The translations under genes were made by a program, and so were the position numbers. The notes under the pieces are model-generated. The model was not told the DNA's origin and did not search any database. It saw only the letters and a program-made list of their open reading frames with translations. This document shows, piece after piece, positions 1 to 10,681 of a DNA stretch of 64,000 bases. Numbering within the stretch: position 1 is the first letter of the stretch; each line of letters begins with the position of its first letter. This DNA comes from Neoceratodus forsteri (taxonomy: Eukaryota > Chordata > Ceratodontiformes > Ceratodontidae): NCBI GenBank assembly GCA_016271365.2, contig CM028130.1:473031501-473095500 (forward strand), written 5' to 3'.

Positions 1-906
1 AAAAAAACAAAGAAAGAAATGATAAACTAAAAGAAAAAGAAAAGTGGATAAGGCTCTAAGTACTAACAAGGAGCTAAATGGGAATATCACAATGGATTTG
101 ACAGATAATTTAGAAATTAGGAGTTTGATAGAAGAGGTTGTAAATGATAGAAAGGAAAACATTGAAGTAGAACAACATTTAAAATAATTTTTGAAAAGGA
201 CACTGGAAACAGACTGCATGTTACCTATCTATAAAGTTTCAATCATGCCAGATGAAATGGAATGTAAATTAGACACCCACTTGAAAAAAACTTATAGAGG
301 TAATTCTACAGGGGAATGGAAAATATGAGGGTGTAACAAATAAGGTTAGTGTTATCAGACCTCTACCTGATACAGAAATGTTTTTTCTTGTTTCAGATCA
401 ATATTTTGTACTTAAAGTTATAGAAAATCAGAAGAAAAGAATGAAAGATCTAGGATTTGAATTAGAGTGGTAACTATGAGGTCTATGTTTCCTGAGTTCT
501 TTCTAGAGAATAAAGAATTGTTGAAAAAGGAATTTCCTATCTCAATATATGGGATACATAACTTCTTAAATGAATCTCCTTGTAATTTACAATTTAAGGT
601 TATAGACTATTTACAAAATCTGTTAAAAGATAGCAATTTGTATGGAAAAATTGATAAAGTTAAACGATGGGAGAACCAAGGGCAATAACCATTTAGTTTA
701 AGACCAAACAAGACTATCAATCTTTCCTCTCTAACCCAGGAAGCTTGGACAAGATAGATATAAATATGAAAGACGAAAATGAGAATATGTGGGACAATAA
801 AGAGAGAAGGGATAATCTACAATGGGTAAATCTAATTAAAATGACTAATAGGTTCCAGATTCTACAGGAAATAGACAAGGATTGACAGATGAAAGGGATA
901 ATTTAG
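1..906 (+). pseudogene. Possible LINE ORF1/5' region relic
   Basis: This A/T-rich stretch precedes the endonuclease and holds broken reading frames. The longest (467-688) encodes a Lys/Phe-rich peptide with no motif I recognise. Its position suggests the end of ORF1 and the inter-ORF region, but no zinc knuckle or RRM can be seen. The assignment rests on position only. Confidence 0.3.
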
Positions 907-1700
907 AACAATAGAAACACAGATTCTAATATTTTATCTTGGAACGCCACTGGATTAGGGGAAAGACTTACAGATCCATCATTTATAAATTATTTAAAGC
1001 AGTCTGATATTATCTGTTTGCAAGAAACATGGATGAATAAGGAAATACATATTGATGGATATAAGATGTTCAACAAAGGGGCAACCAAAATAAGCAAATA
1101 TGGTAGATTATCGGGTGGTCTTTTAACTTGGGGAAAGACTGCAAAACAAATAAAGTATGAAGAATATGTAGTAGATTCGAATCATATATTAGCAATTATT
1201 TTGACTGTAAGAAATAAAAGAACCCTTATCCTCAATGTGTATTTCCCTCCAGTGGGATCTAAATATGAAGATAATAATGTTGTTGAAAAACTGGGTTTTG
1301 TAACAGAAAAATGGAAATTAAGCGAGATTAATGCAAGAATAATTATTCTGGGGGATTTTAATGCCAGGGTGGGACACAGCCTGGAGCCCACTAGTGAAAT
1401 TCAAGAGGCTTGTGCAGCCCTGTGTTCACAGAAACTAAAAATGAGCAGGGTGACAAAGGGCAAGAAGAGTTGTAAAAGACGAAAACAAGTGGTACAAGGC
1501 CTGGAAGATAAGAATATGCTTTTGATCAATGGACGGTCTAATGGAGACCCTCTTGGGGAATTTACTTATTTGGGGTGAAGGTGTTTCTATTATTGATCTT
1601 TGTTGGATAACTTTATCCTTAGTGAAATATTTTGTGGATCTTTCCTAGAGCAAGCATTTCCATTAGAGATTAAAATCAAAATGAATCAAGGGAATTAGAT
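907..1700 (+). pseudogene. LINE endonuclease domain (APE-like), frameshifted
   Basis: The frame open from 907 begins with a SWNATGL-like motif near 937 and QETW near 1021, then YFPP near 1243 and ILGDFNAR near 1345. These are the ordered hallmarks of the LINE AP-endonuclease that nicks the target DNA to prime reverse transcription. The frame stops at 1578, and an S-x-IDL motif of the domain's end continues in another frame just downstream, so a frameshift lies near 1575. The copy is not functional as it stands. Confidence 0.8.
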
Positions 1701-2098
1701 AGAAATATTCAGAAACAAAATATTCGTAGAGTTAAAAAAGGGTAAGATGGGATTTGATAGAAAATTATAAATCAACAGTATTATTAAAAATAATGGGATA
1801 AGGGATGATATTATAGCAAATTTACAGTATGCAACTGGTGATCAATTTTAGGTTTATATTTAGTTACTATGACAAAGATTTCTAAGATCATAACTAAAGC
1901 CACATTTAAAGAAAAACTGGTAGTAAATGGTGATGGGGAGTGTAAGGCTCAAAAAGGAAGGTAAATCAATGTGGTATACTGCAAAAACCGACCAAAATTA
2001 ATAAATTTACCTGAACAGATTAAGAAGAGAATATAAAAACTTACAGAAGAAAAGAAACAGTCTTTAGAAAAGATTATGGAACAATTTGAGAAGGCTGC

Positions 2099-4207
2099 AT
2101 GGGCAAAGTTAATAGAAAATATTGGCAAATGGTAACTTATGGCTGGGACAATATACCTTACACAATAGAGAATCATTTAGAGCTCTCTTTGTGGTATAAT
2201 CATTATAAAAACCTTTTTTATAATATGGATGTCCGGAATGATTTAACATATAAGGGAAACTGGAGACCACTGGAAGTTAGTATATCGGAAGAAGAAATTC
2301 TTTTGGCTATTGATAAAGCTATTAATATTCCGGATGGAATTCCCATTGATATTATAAAAGATGACCCAGAACTTTGGATTCCAAAGATTGTTCAATCTTA
2401 TAATTGAAATAGGAAGAGTCCCATCAACATGGAGAGAAAATATTATTATACCAATTTATAAAAAGGGTGATAAATCTAATCCAAATAATTATAGACCCAT
2501 AAGTCTTTTAGATACAACACAAAAGTTATTTACTAAGATAATTAATACCAGAATAATGACATGGCTGATTAAGAAAGACATCTTGAATGAAGGGCAAGCA
2601 GGTTTTCAACCAGATCACTCTACATTAGATCAATGTTTTGTATTATCACATTTGATTCATAAATATATTTATATTAAGAAACAAAAATGTTTGTGTGTAT
2701 TCATTGACCTTAAATCAGTGTTTGATAGAGTCAATAGAGAAAAATTATGGGAAACACTGAGGAAATATGAGTTAGATGAGTCAATTATCTGTTTGCTTAA
2801 ATTGCTATATAGCAATAATTATACTAGGGTCAGATATAATAAGATGGGTGATATTACTTCCAAATTTCCATCTAATACTGACCTGAGACAAGGTTGTGTT
2901 TTGTCACCTGTGCTCTTTTAATATATTCTTAAATGAAATATTGGAGGTTTTGGATGACCCAGGGCTGCACACGCCTAGGTTGGGCTCCAGGCGGTGTCCC
3001 TACCTGGCATATGCTGATGATGTCATTTTAATGGCATGTAGCTTTTTGGGTATTAAAAGAAGTTTGAAGAAATGTTATGAAAATCTGCTGAAGCTGACCT
3101 AGCAATTAATTATGATAAAAACAAAATTTATGATATTTAATAGAAATCATTTGAAACTGAACAATATACCAGATTTGTACTGTATAAATAATAAGATTGA
3201 ATATGTAGAAAAATGTTGTTATCTGGGTTTAATATTTAAATATAATCTTGGGTGGCAAGAACATACATCTACTTTGACTCAGAAAATTAAACGTTTAACC
3301 CCGACAATAGAGTCTTTTTCATATAAATATGGAGGTCAGTCTATTAAGGGCTCGTTAAGGGTCTTTAATGCAAAAATAGAGACACAAATTCTTTATGGGT
3401 CTGAAATATGGGGACAATGTGATAGTGATAGACTTGAATCCTGTATGAATAAATTTTATAAAAATCTATTAGGGTTGCCAAATAGTGCAGCATCTGTACT
3501 TGTTAGACTTGAAATTGGGCAGTTCCCAATAAGAAAAGAAATAGAACAAAGATCATGCATATACTGGTTAAAAATACATTAAATGCCAAGTCAGAGATTA
3601 CCTAGGGCATGCATGGAGGAGCTATTATATTACAATCAATTAGGATATAACTGTCCTGGGTTGTATGCACTGCAGGAATTACTTAAACCATATGGACTCC
3701 TTCAGAGCATAGCTGATAGTTTGGTAAAACCAGATATTGAAATTAAGCATATAGTTAAAACCCAAATTATGGATATTTATGCTCACAGAGAAATATCTTT
3801 AAGTAAAATTATAAAGTAAGTGCTTGGCTCTCAATTAATAACACGAGAGTATATGGGATAAAGAGATACTATATATAATAGAAAATCCTGTTTTAAGAAA
3901 GAAATTTACTAGACTTAGATTTGGATATATAGATAGTCAGACCCTAAGAAGATTATATGGAAAATCAGACTCGGATATGTGTGCTTGTCATAAAAGTAAA
4001 GATGATATTGCTCATTTACTTTTATTCTGCCCATTATATAATATGGAAAGGTCAAAAATGTTGGGGGATGTTCTTGCCACCCTGGATATGGATTCATTTT
4101 ATAAAATTAATTATTTATTGAACTCGGAAGAAATGGTTATTGTGGAAAAAGTGGCAAGGTTTGCTAAACTTGTTGGAAAACAGAAAAAGACATATTCACA
4201 AGAATGA
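2099..4207 (+). pseudogene. LINE reverse transcriptase and C-terminal domain, broken
   Basis: Consecutive fragments in shifting frames give the linker (2099-2407), the RT fingers with NYRPISLLD near 2490, GFQPDHST near 2600, FIDLKSVFDRV near 2702, RQGCVLSP near 2890, and the catalytic YADD near 3010. The thumb (3112-3819) follows, then a Cys-His segment CACHKS...H...C near 3980-4030. YADD is intact, but frameshifts near 2400 and internal stops near 2920, 3102 and 3582 break the protein. The RT would copy LINE RNA at the nicked target. The group is uncertain. Confidence 0.85.
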
Positions 4208-4353
4208 AAAAAAAGACCTGAGTGTAATTTAGGAGGAAGTATGTTTATGTATGATATTTAATTGTATGTATTGATTATATTTAAATGGTTGTGTGTCTTT
4301 TTTTTTGCTGTATTTAATTGTGATGACAATTGTGTTTGTCAACAATAAATTTG

Positions 4354-4372
4354 TACTACTACTACTACTACT
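4354..4372 (+). repeat. (TAC)n simple-repeat tail of the LINE
   Basis: About six TAC units follow an AATAAA-like signal near 4345 and mark the LINE 3' end. A short microsatellite tail instead of poly(A) is usual in several CR1/I-group LINEs. DIRS RT coding sequence starts straight after it. Confidence 0.75.
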
Positions 4373-4551
4373 AAATTCAATTCAAAGTGCCTGTTTAGCA
4401 CCCTTAGGTCTAGGATAGGCTGCCATTCCCCATTTTTCTTTGTTGTGAGGAAGTATCTTGAATAAAACCCTTTCCCTCTTTGTTGTGGGGCACAGGTTCT
4501 ACTGCCCTTGACAACAGTAGGTTTTGTACCTTCTTTCTGGCAGCTTCCTTT
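4373..4551 (-). pseudogene. DIRS-e reverse transcriptase N-terminal stub
   Basis: Read on the minus strand, the stretch resembles the RT entry block of the other DIRS copies here: a GFYSRYF-like motif, then a GEWQPILDLR-like motif and LNRHF. The LINE 3' tail follows at once, so palm and catalytic residues are absent. In DIRS elements this block opens the RT-RNase H-methyltransferase polyprotein. Confidence 0.65.
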
Positions 4552-5510
4552 CTACATTGGAAGCTGGCTTGAACACTGGTTCTTAGAGTGGGAGGATTTG
4601 AAACTTAGGGACAACCCTGACTCACTACCTCCAGGACCAACTTGTCTGTGATGATCTGTTGCCAAGCCTGGAAATAGTGAACCAGCCTGCCCCCTACTGG
4701 TAGTGGGGGGGACGACCTGGGAAAACATGTTAGTGGTGTTGTTTTGCTTGAGTCTGGGACTGGGAACCACGCCTGGAACCCCGTCTGCCCTGCCCCTGAA
4801 ATACCCCTGCTGTGGGTACTGCTGAACCTGGGGTACAGTCATGGCCTGGTAAAAAGGCCTTGCGTGGAAAGATCTACCCCTGCGTCCCCTTCCACAGGGC
4901 CTTGTGGAGGGAGAGGCCCTTTCTTTAGCAGAGTTATTTTTGTAAGTGGCTTTGTATTTGTCCACCTTTTTCATGTAAGCATCTGTCTTATCTCCAAAGA
5001 GGGAATGACCCTCCATGGGAAAGTCCATAGTTTGGGCCTGTGAATCTTGAGTGACGTTTGTGGTTCTCAACCAGGCAAACCTCCTTTGAGCGACAGTGTT
5101 AGCCATCCACCAGGCAGCAGTATCAGTAGTGTCTGCTGCCATTTGAAATTGGTATTTGGCTGCTTCCAGTCCAGACTTGGCAGTCTCAGCTAAATCAGTG
5201 GAGAGACCAGCTGGGGCTTTGTCTGCCATAGCCATGACAGACTGCCACAGAGATTTTTGGTATCGGACTGCATAAGCCTGAAAATTTTCTTGCTTGATGG
5301 CCAAGGATGTCGACAAGTAGCCCTTCTTGGCCATACAGTCAATTTTTCTGGAATCTTTCTCTGGGGGATGGGATGACAGAGCTACTTTTGCCCTGTCACA
5401 GGCCACAGCTTGTACCACCTCTGGTGATCAGGATGGGAGAACAAAAATCAGTCCCCTCCCTGTCCAGCTGGTTTTTCTTGTCCAAGCTCTTGTCTAAGGG
5501 AGGGACAGAA
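4552..5510 (-). pseudogene. DIRS-e gag, C-terminal part
   Basis: The minus-strand frame aligns by eye with the gag C-regions of DIRS-a1 and a2. It has a Cys-Asp-Arg-Ala-Lys helix, a Ser-His-Pro-Pro motif, a long Ala-rich helical region, an MDFP...SLFG motif and an Arg/Gly/Gln-rich tail (CGRGRRGR, then Phe-Arg-Gly-Arg) that probably binds RNA. Gag packages the element RNA. Its upstream part continues beyond the 4-kb insert at 9530. Near 4640 the frame drifts where RT begins. Confidence 0.75.
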
Positions 5511-5580
5511 ATGAAAATTATGTACCTATCGTAATTCTTGATCTTCTCTTGTATCTTCACAATTCATTACCATTGGGTGT
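5511..5580 (-). repeat. DIRS-c1 left terminus with ATTAT-N9-GTAAT motif
   Basis: The outer ~30 bp match DIRS-b and d1 left ends. An inverted pair, ATTAT (5517-5521) and GTAAT (5531-5535), flanks a 9-nt spacer. The following 40 bp recur inverted at the right end (9480-9529) and in the ICR. Confidence 0.7.
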
Positions 5581-6618
5581 AAGCTGGAGATGCACACCCG
5601 CCACGGGAGGTTTTTTGTTTGAGGGGGGAGGAGTCTGCACCAGTGCAGAGCATGCAGGTTGGCTGTTAGGTGCTGCTGACTCTTCCTCCATCCCAGTTCT
5701 GTAGAGCCGGAGAAGCAGGAAACAGGGTTCAGAAACAGAAGAGAGGCAAGAGAGCCGAGTGACAGGTAAAGGAAAGGATATGAAACTGAAAAGTTATAAG
5801 CTGGATACAGGACAGGAGAAAGAGCCCTACCCTAAGTGGCACAGGACCCCAATCCTTGGGCGGTCTCAGCGAGAGGAGAAGACAAGGATAGAAAGGAAAG
5901 ACAGAAGAGAAGGAGAGGGGTAAAGGATGGGGGGAGAAGGTTAACTGCCACCACAAACTGGAAGACCACTGGCTTGACAGTTTCAAAGTCCCAATGGGGC
6001 TTGAAGACAAGGAGCAAGGATCCCACCAGTTGAGGCTACTGACCCAAGGTCTGAAAGGGACAAAGGTCTTTAGATGCTTGGTGGAGGCAGACTTCTCTTC
6101 CCACCTCCTTTATCGGTAATTTAAAGAACCTAGAGCCTGAGACTTGCCAACTGTCCCCTGAAGGAAAACAGTCTAAACCAGAAGAGAATGAGTCCTGACT
6201 TGGGAGTAGGGAAGAAAAAATATTTTGGAGAGTCTCCTCCCAAGAAGGACTGACATAGTTCTCACTTTAGGAGAAGAGAACCACGGTCCATCCAGTCAAT
6301 GAAAAGAGGGAGAGGGAGTTCCCATGGACTCTCTTAGGACTGTAGAAAGAGAGACAGCCAATGTATCAGGCAAGCACCACGTGGCGGAGACACTCCAAGA
6401 ATTGAGAGGAGAATCTGAGGGAGTTCCCTCAGGGATATTTAGGTGAAAAACCCTACTCGCCCTCCTCCAAGGCAAACTCTCTGTGACTTTTGGAGAAGGA
6501 ACAGAGAGCTCCAAAGACCAGGGGACTCAGGCCCCAATTGGCCTCAAGAGGTGGAGGACAAGCAGGGTGGAGGTGATGCCCAGGAATTGAGGACCATGAG
6601 GGGTTGGAGGGTGGGAGC
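5581..6618 (-). other. DIRS-c1 3' non-coding region
   Basis: About 1 kb lies between the left terminus and the ICR. It is purine-rich on the plus strand, with short frames that match nothing I know. Element d1 has a comparable ~900-bp purine-rich block, whereas families a and b have only ~250-300 bp here. It may be a feature of the gag-only class. Confidence 0.5.
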
Positions 6619-6721
6619 CAGTAATGAATGATGAAGATACAAGAGAAGATCAAGAATTACGGTAGGTACATAATTTTCATGTCTTCCCCATGTAAGTTTT
6701 CACCATTCACTACTGTTGGGT
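6619..6721. repeat. DIRS-c1 internal complementary region (ICR)
   Basis: The left half (to 6680) is the reverse complement of the left terminus at 5511 onward. The right half (from 6681) is the reverse complement of the right terminus ending at 9529. Such a head-to-head copy of the two outer ends is the diagnostic ICR of DIRS elements and is thought to template circle closure. Confidence 0.75.
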
Positions 6722-6836
6722 GAGTACCAAGACCCCTAGAGGGGACCTGGCACAGCCCTGAGGGATCAAATCCCTCAGCCTCCTGCGGGAGAGAAGCAGG
6801 AGGGGGAGAACCTAGTTGTACTAGACCAAAAAAGGT

Positions 6837-9135
6837 CTAAGGCTGCTCAGGATGAGGAGGTGTCTCCCGTGGCTGGGGGGATGGAAGGCACCCCTGAAGA
6901 ACTCTTCTCACCCTGCGGGACAAAAGGTGGGTCCCCGGGAAGGTGGAGGAAATCACCCTATGCCAGGCAATGGGTGACAACCTGGATAGACGAAGCCATG
7001 CCATCCACCTAATGCAGATCGCTGTCTCTGCTAGTCTGGGCGCCACCTCATTGGCATCATAAAATGCCCTTGCCTGGTGTCTTGCAAGCTCCAGACCTTG
7101 AGCAGAGAGGGCAATGACTTGTTTAGATTGCTTTGTATCAGGCAAAGATGCAAGTACCTGAGCTAACATCGATCACAGGTGCCTGTTATAGGCAGTGTTG
7201 TGTGCCTGATGAGAACCTATGCACATCAACAAACGGGCTGAAGAAAACTCTTCGTCCCCACTGGTCGAACTCTGCGGAATCTGGATCTGGGGTCAATCCC
7301 GTGTCAGGCGCTGAGGCCCGGAGGGAGTGTCTAGGAGTGTCAGGCCCGAAGCAGGGTGAGGTAGAGAACCTAGAAACTCCTGCGGGGCACAATACCATCT
7401 CTTGCAGTCTGCTGGGGCTGGAGAAGGGGCAGCTGGAGACTGCCAGGTGCGGATAGATGCTTCCTGGAAAGGAATGGGCCAGGAGGACACCACCAGATGG
7501 TGAGCACTGAACTCACTGAAAAATGAGCATGTCTCCCACTCAGTATTGCTCCTCAAAACATGGGAGATGCGAAGCTCCTGAACCAGCCTCGAAAGGAACT
7601 GCTGATATTCAGTGAAATCAGCATTGGAGGACAGCTGGACAGAGTGTTCCTCTCCCTCAGAAGAGAGACAAGGAGAAAAGGAGCTCGAGTGTCAGAGGAC
7701 TCCTGCAGCAGGGGAGACAGGTAAGAGACCCGTTCATCCATGGCCCTAACATAAGTGGGAAGGCATCACAGTAGCTCTGAATGTCTCCCACTATAAGGGC
7801 CCCATGGGACCCGTGGCCCAGGAGAGGAGGAGGTGTCTGCAGAGGGATGGGAGATGGGAACCGAACTGAGAGTGCCCGACCTCTGCCAGGGCTCTGAGAC
7901 CCAGAGAATTGGGGGTGGGTCCAGAGGCCATACCAGGTTGTGAAGGTTGAACTTGGGATGGCAAATTCCGGAAGAGCCCTGAGGGGAAGTCTCCCCTAAG
8001 ATGCACCTGGGGTTGCATGTGTCCAGAAGGGCAACCCTCTGCACTGCCAACCGAGGATGCCTCTGAGACCTTGATGGAGAGGTGGGGTTCAGCGCTGCGA
8101 CTCCTTCCCACCTCACGCAGGGCAGTGGAAGGGGTCAGCTGCACCTCACCCTGGCCCCTCAACCCCTCGGACTCAGAGGCAGCCGTCTTCCTCAACCCCA
8201 GTGCAGTGGGGTCCCCAATCCCACAGGCCTCCTGTGGGAGGCCACAGAAGAGGGGTTCCCTATACCCCAGAAGAGCCACAGCAGCACTAGGAATGGCAAC
8301 TGCCTGAGCCTCTCCAGTGGAGGACACCTTCCCCCCTAGCCACCATCCCCAACAGATCCACTGCCGCCCCCAGCCGTAGGATCCTCGAGGGCAGCAAGCT
8401 CCGGGGACTCACGGATAGGGCCGTTGGGCTGCCTGATGCCATGTCCCAAGGCGCTCCCCGACTCCAAAGAGTCCAGTTGCCAGTCTGGATCAGCCTCTGA
8501 GTCATCCCCCTCTGGAGAGGAGGCGACAAGGCAGACCTCCAGGCCAGCAACCCCCGGGGGGGGGTCCTGGCATCAGCACCATGAACGGCACCGCTGCTGA
8601 CATGGCACCGCCCACTGCGTCATCCTGATCACTGGCATCAGAAGGTGGTGCTGAACGTCCACCAGTGGTGGGCCCAGCAGCCATGGGCCATGACACTGGG
8701 GAAGCCTGCACATCTGTGGAGGTGACTGCTGGGGCAGAACCAGCAACGCAGCTCCTCAGGGAACTGAGCTGCTCCTCCAGCAGAGTAAAAGAGGCCTCCT
8801 TGGCAAGGCTAGAACTGGAGGAGGCCTCCTTCTTGCCGAGACATATAGACCTGGGAGGGGACCCGGAGGAAGGGTCAAGATTCCTGGCCTTGGCGATCCA
8901 CGAGCAGCGTTGCTCTCAAAAGTCGGCAGGGCCCTGGCGACTTTGAGCCAAGGATTTCCAGAACACGGTGGTCCATGGAGAAGCAGGCATCACAGTGGTC
9001 CATATCATGGTTAGGTCCCAGGCACTGCAGACAAACATCATGCCGGTCCGAAACGGAAAAGAGCCGGCCACAAGGGCACTGACACATGGGGACAAAGCCC
9101 GCTTTGGATTTACATTTCGCCCCAGAACCTGACAT
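6837..9135 (-). pseudogene. DIRS-c1 gag-like gene, frameshifted
   Basis: A start codon at 9135 opens a protein with a Cys/His cluster: C-x-C-x3-C, then C-x2-CLG, H-x4-C-x2-C (CLQCLGPNHDM, DHCDACFS), typical of DIRS gag N-termini. A long Ser/Pro/Gly-rich middle, broken over several frames, leads to a helical C-part near 7169-6900 with MAWLRLSRLSP, matching MAWLR-type motifs in DIRS-a gag. It ends about 120 bp from the ICR, so there is no room for RT or YR. Probable role: RNA packaging. Confidence 0.65.
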
Positions 9136-9529
9136 GATGAGAAATAAAACACAACTTAAGCAAAGATCCCGGTGCCACAGACAAAAAAGAGGAATGGTCA
9201 TACCGGATTCAATGGCATCAGGATGAGAACCGGGATGAAGGAAAGTTTACCGCAGGTGTCGACCAAAGACGAAGGCCTAATGGTGTAGTTTTAGAAGCTC
9301 TGACTCACAGCAGCTGTGACCTTGACAGCGGAAGAAACAGAACTGGGATGGAGGAGGAGGAGTCAGCAGCACCTAACGGCCAACCCGCGTGCTCTGCGCT
9401 GGTACGTCAGCCACGTGGGCAGCGCCATCGGCGCTGACTCCTCCCCCCCCAAAAAAAAGCTCCCACGGCAGGTGCATGCCTCCAGCTTACACCCAACAGT
9501 AATGAATGGTGAAGATTGACAAGGAAGAT
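9136..9529 (-). repeat. DIRS-c1 leader and right terminus
   Basis: This holds the 5' leader of the gag gene and the right inverted terminal repeat, ending AAGGAAGAT at 9529. The last ~50 bp mirror the left end (5541-5580), with the outermost left extension missing on this side, as is usual for DIRS elements. Confidence 0.6.
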
Positions 9530-10131
9530 CCAGGAGTTTGGAGGATTTTAAACACATCCTTTTTTAAAGAACTTGTTTACAGGGAGCAATAGTTTCTTAG
9601 TGGGTGTTAGACCCATTATCTCTAAGTATTCTGCTTCCTCCCCATCCTCTATTACTTCAGTTGTGGTTATGTCAAGGGCATCCACCATCCTTCTGATGAA
9701 AATGATGAGGGATGAGTAATCCTCTGAGGCCCTGGGTGATAAGCCAAACTCCTGTTCCAAGGGAGACTTCAGACTCTATAGGCTCCCCTTCACACTCTAC
9801 TTCATACTCCTCATATTCCTCCATTTCTTCTTGGAAGGAAGATTGGGCAGAGGGTTGTTTGGTGGGGGTCTGAACTGATGCTGGCTGGCCAATAGGCAGC
9901 ATCCCCTGTAAGGTCTGAATAAGTTTGAAGCCCTGTGCCATCTCCTGTGGAGAAGGCATAGTTTCAGTAACAATGGACGTCCCAAACGCTGTCCAGCAGG
10001 GTGTTCTGTGTGCTTAGTTTTTTTTGTTTCTTTAATGCAACCAGAGTCAATAGCCAGTTCACGAGCCTTTTCCAGGACGGGTACCCATATAGGGGTAAAG
10101 GTTGTAGTTGCTGTGGTTTCACCCACAAGAA
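9530..10131 (-). pseudogene. DIRS-e gag, middle part
   Basis: Read on the minus strand, this gives a Thr-rich start, a KARELAIDSG stretch, a PSPQEMAQGFKLIQ helix matching the AEEIAKAIKI helix of DIRS-a gag, and a Glu/Tyr-rich acidic block (EEMEEYEEYEVE) that matches the acidic block of DIRS-a gag. The next motif runs into FKILQTP, and the reading continues beyond the insert at 5510 in the same phase. A frameshift near 9740 splits the piece. Confidence 0.75.
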
Positions 10132-10345
10132 ATGGAAATTATATACCTACCTGTAATTCTTGATCTTCTTGGACAAAGTCTCCACCACTTATTCACACTG
10201 ATGGGACCTATGCGGAGGAGCTAGGACCTAGCGGGAGCAAAATTTTGTGCAAGGGGCGTGCAGAGATGGAGCCGTGAGGAGGCGCCTCAGCTCGTGCGGC
10301 AATGACTATCTCGGCATTGACCTCCAACTGCCTCAGTACCTTTTT
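10132..10345 (-). repeat. DIRS-b1 left terminal repeat and extension
   Basis: The first ~31 bp (ATGGAAATTATATACCTACC...) have no counterpart at the right end. The rest, from ATCTTCTTGGAC, is inverted at 15845-16064. The extension holds ATTAT (10138-10142) and GTAAT (10153-10157) as an inverted pair around a 10-nt spacer. Confidence 0.8.
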
Positions 10346-10511
10346 TCCAAAGAGGTGCAATGTAACTAACCTAGGATAGCCTAACAAAAACAGACATAAG
10401 ATAGTCTGGATGACCTGTATAAGAAGGGTCAACAAAGAAGTCTTCACAGCCTGAAGATTGAGGGAGTGAAAGCCAACAACAGAGGTGAGCTCAGGGGATG
10501 GTGGGAGGGTG

Positions 10512-10621
10512 TGTGAATGAATGGTGGAGACTTCGTCCAAGAAGGTCAAGAATTACGGTAGGTACGTAATTTCCATATCTTCCTGGACATAAAGTCTCCA
10601 CCACTCATTCACACTGATGGG
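10512..10621. repeat. DIRS-b1 internal complementary region
   Basis: The left arm to 10576 is the reverse complement of 10132 onward. The right arm from 10577 (ATCTTCCTGGACATAAAG) is the reverse complement of the right terminus ending at 16064. The centre contains AATTAC-N9-GTAATT with perfect 6-bp arms. The two arms abut exactly, which fixes the element ends. Confidence 0.85.
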
Positions 10622-10681
10622 AGAGTACCGAGCTAATAATCCCCACAAGAGGGTGGCAGGAGAAACCAAGAGCTCACAAAT

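Larger units (their letters stand above)
1..4372 (+). mobile_element. Degraded non-LTR retrotransposon (LINE), I/Jockey-Vingi-like
   Basis: The stretch reads on the plus strand as an AP-like endonuclease, a connecting region, reverse transcriptase and a C-terminal Cys-His segment, and it ends in a short (TAC)n tail. Stops and frameshifts break every domain, so it is an inactive copy. The left part may continue beyond the window. The 3' end lies directly against a minus-strand DIRS RT gene, which suggests insertion into that element. The clade is uncertain: the RT core and the CxCH...H...C tail recall Vingi/I-group LINEs, but RTE or Jockey relatives cannot be excluded by eye. Confidence 0.8.
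5511..9529 (-). mobile_element. DIRS-c1: gag-only, non-autonomous DIRS derivative
   Basis: This 4019-bp unit has DIRS termini and an ICR but only a gag-like coding region on the minus strand. I find no RT, RNase H, methyltransferase-like or YR motif in it. Its left end (ATGAAAATTATGTACC...) matches the outer end of DIRS-b elements, and its right end closes with AAGGAAGAT. It sits inside DIRS-e gag, and the host frame continues in phase when the insert is removed. Sister element d1 has the same plan, so this is a non-autonomous class rather than one chance deletion. Confidence 0.75.

Noticed and set aside
10512..10621. Inverted repeat that could be read as a DNA-transposon terminal repeat or hairpin RNA
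   Set aside because: It is made of the complements of the two outer DIRS-b1 ends in abutting order, so ICR explains it fully.
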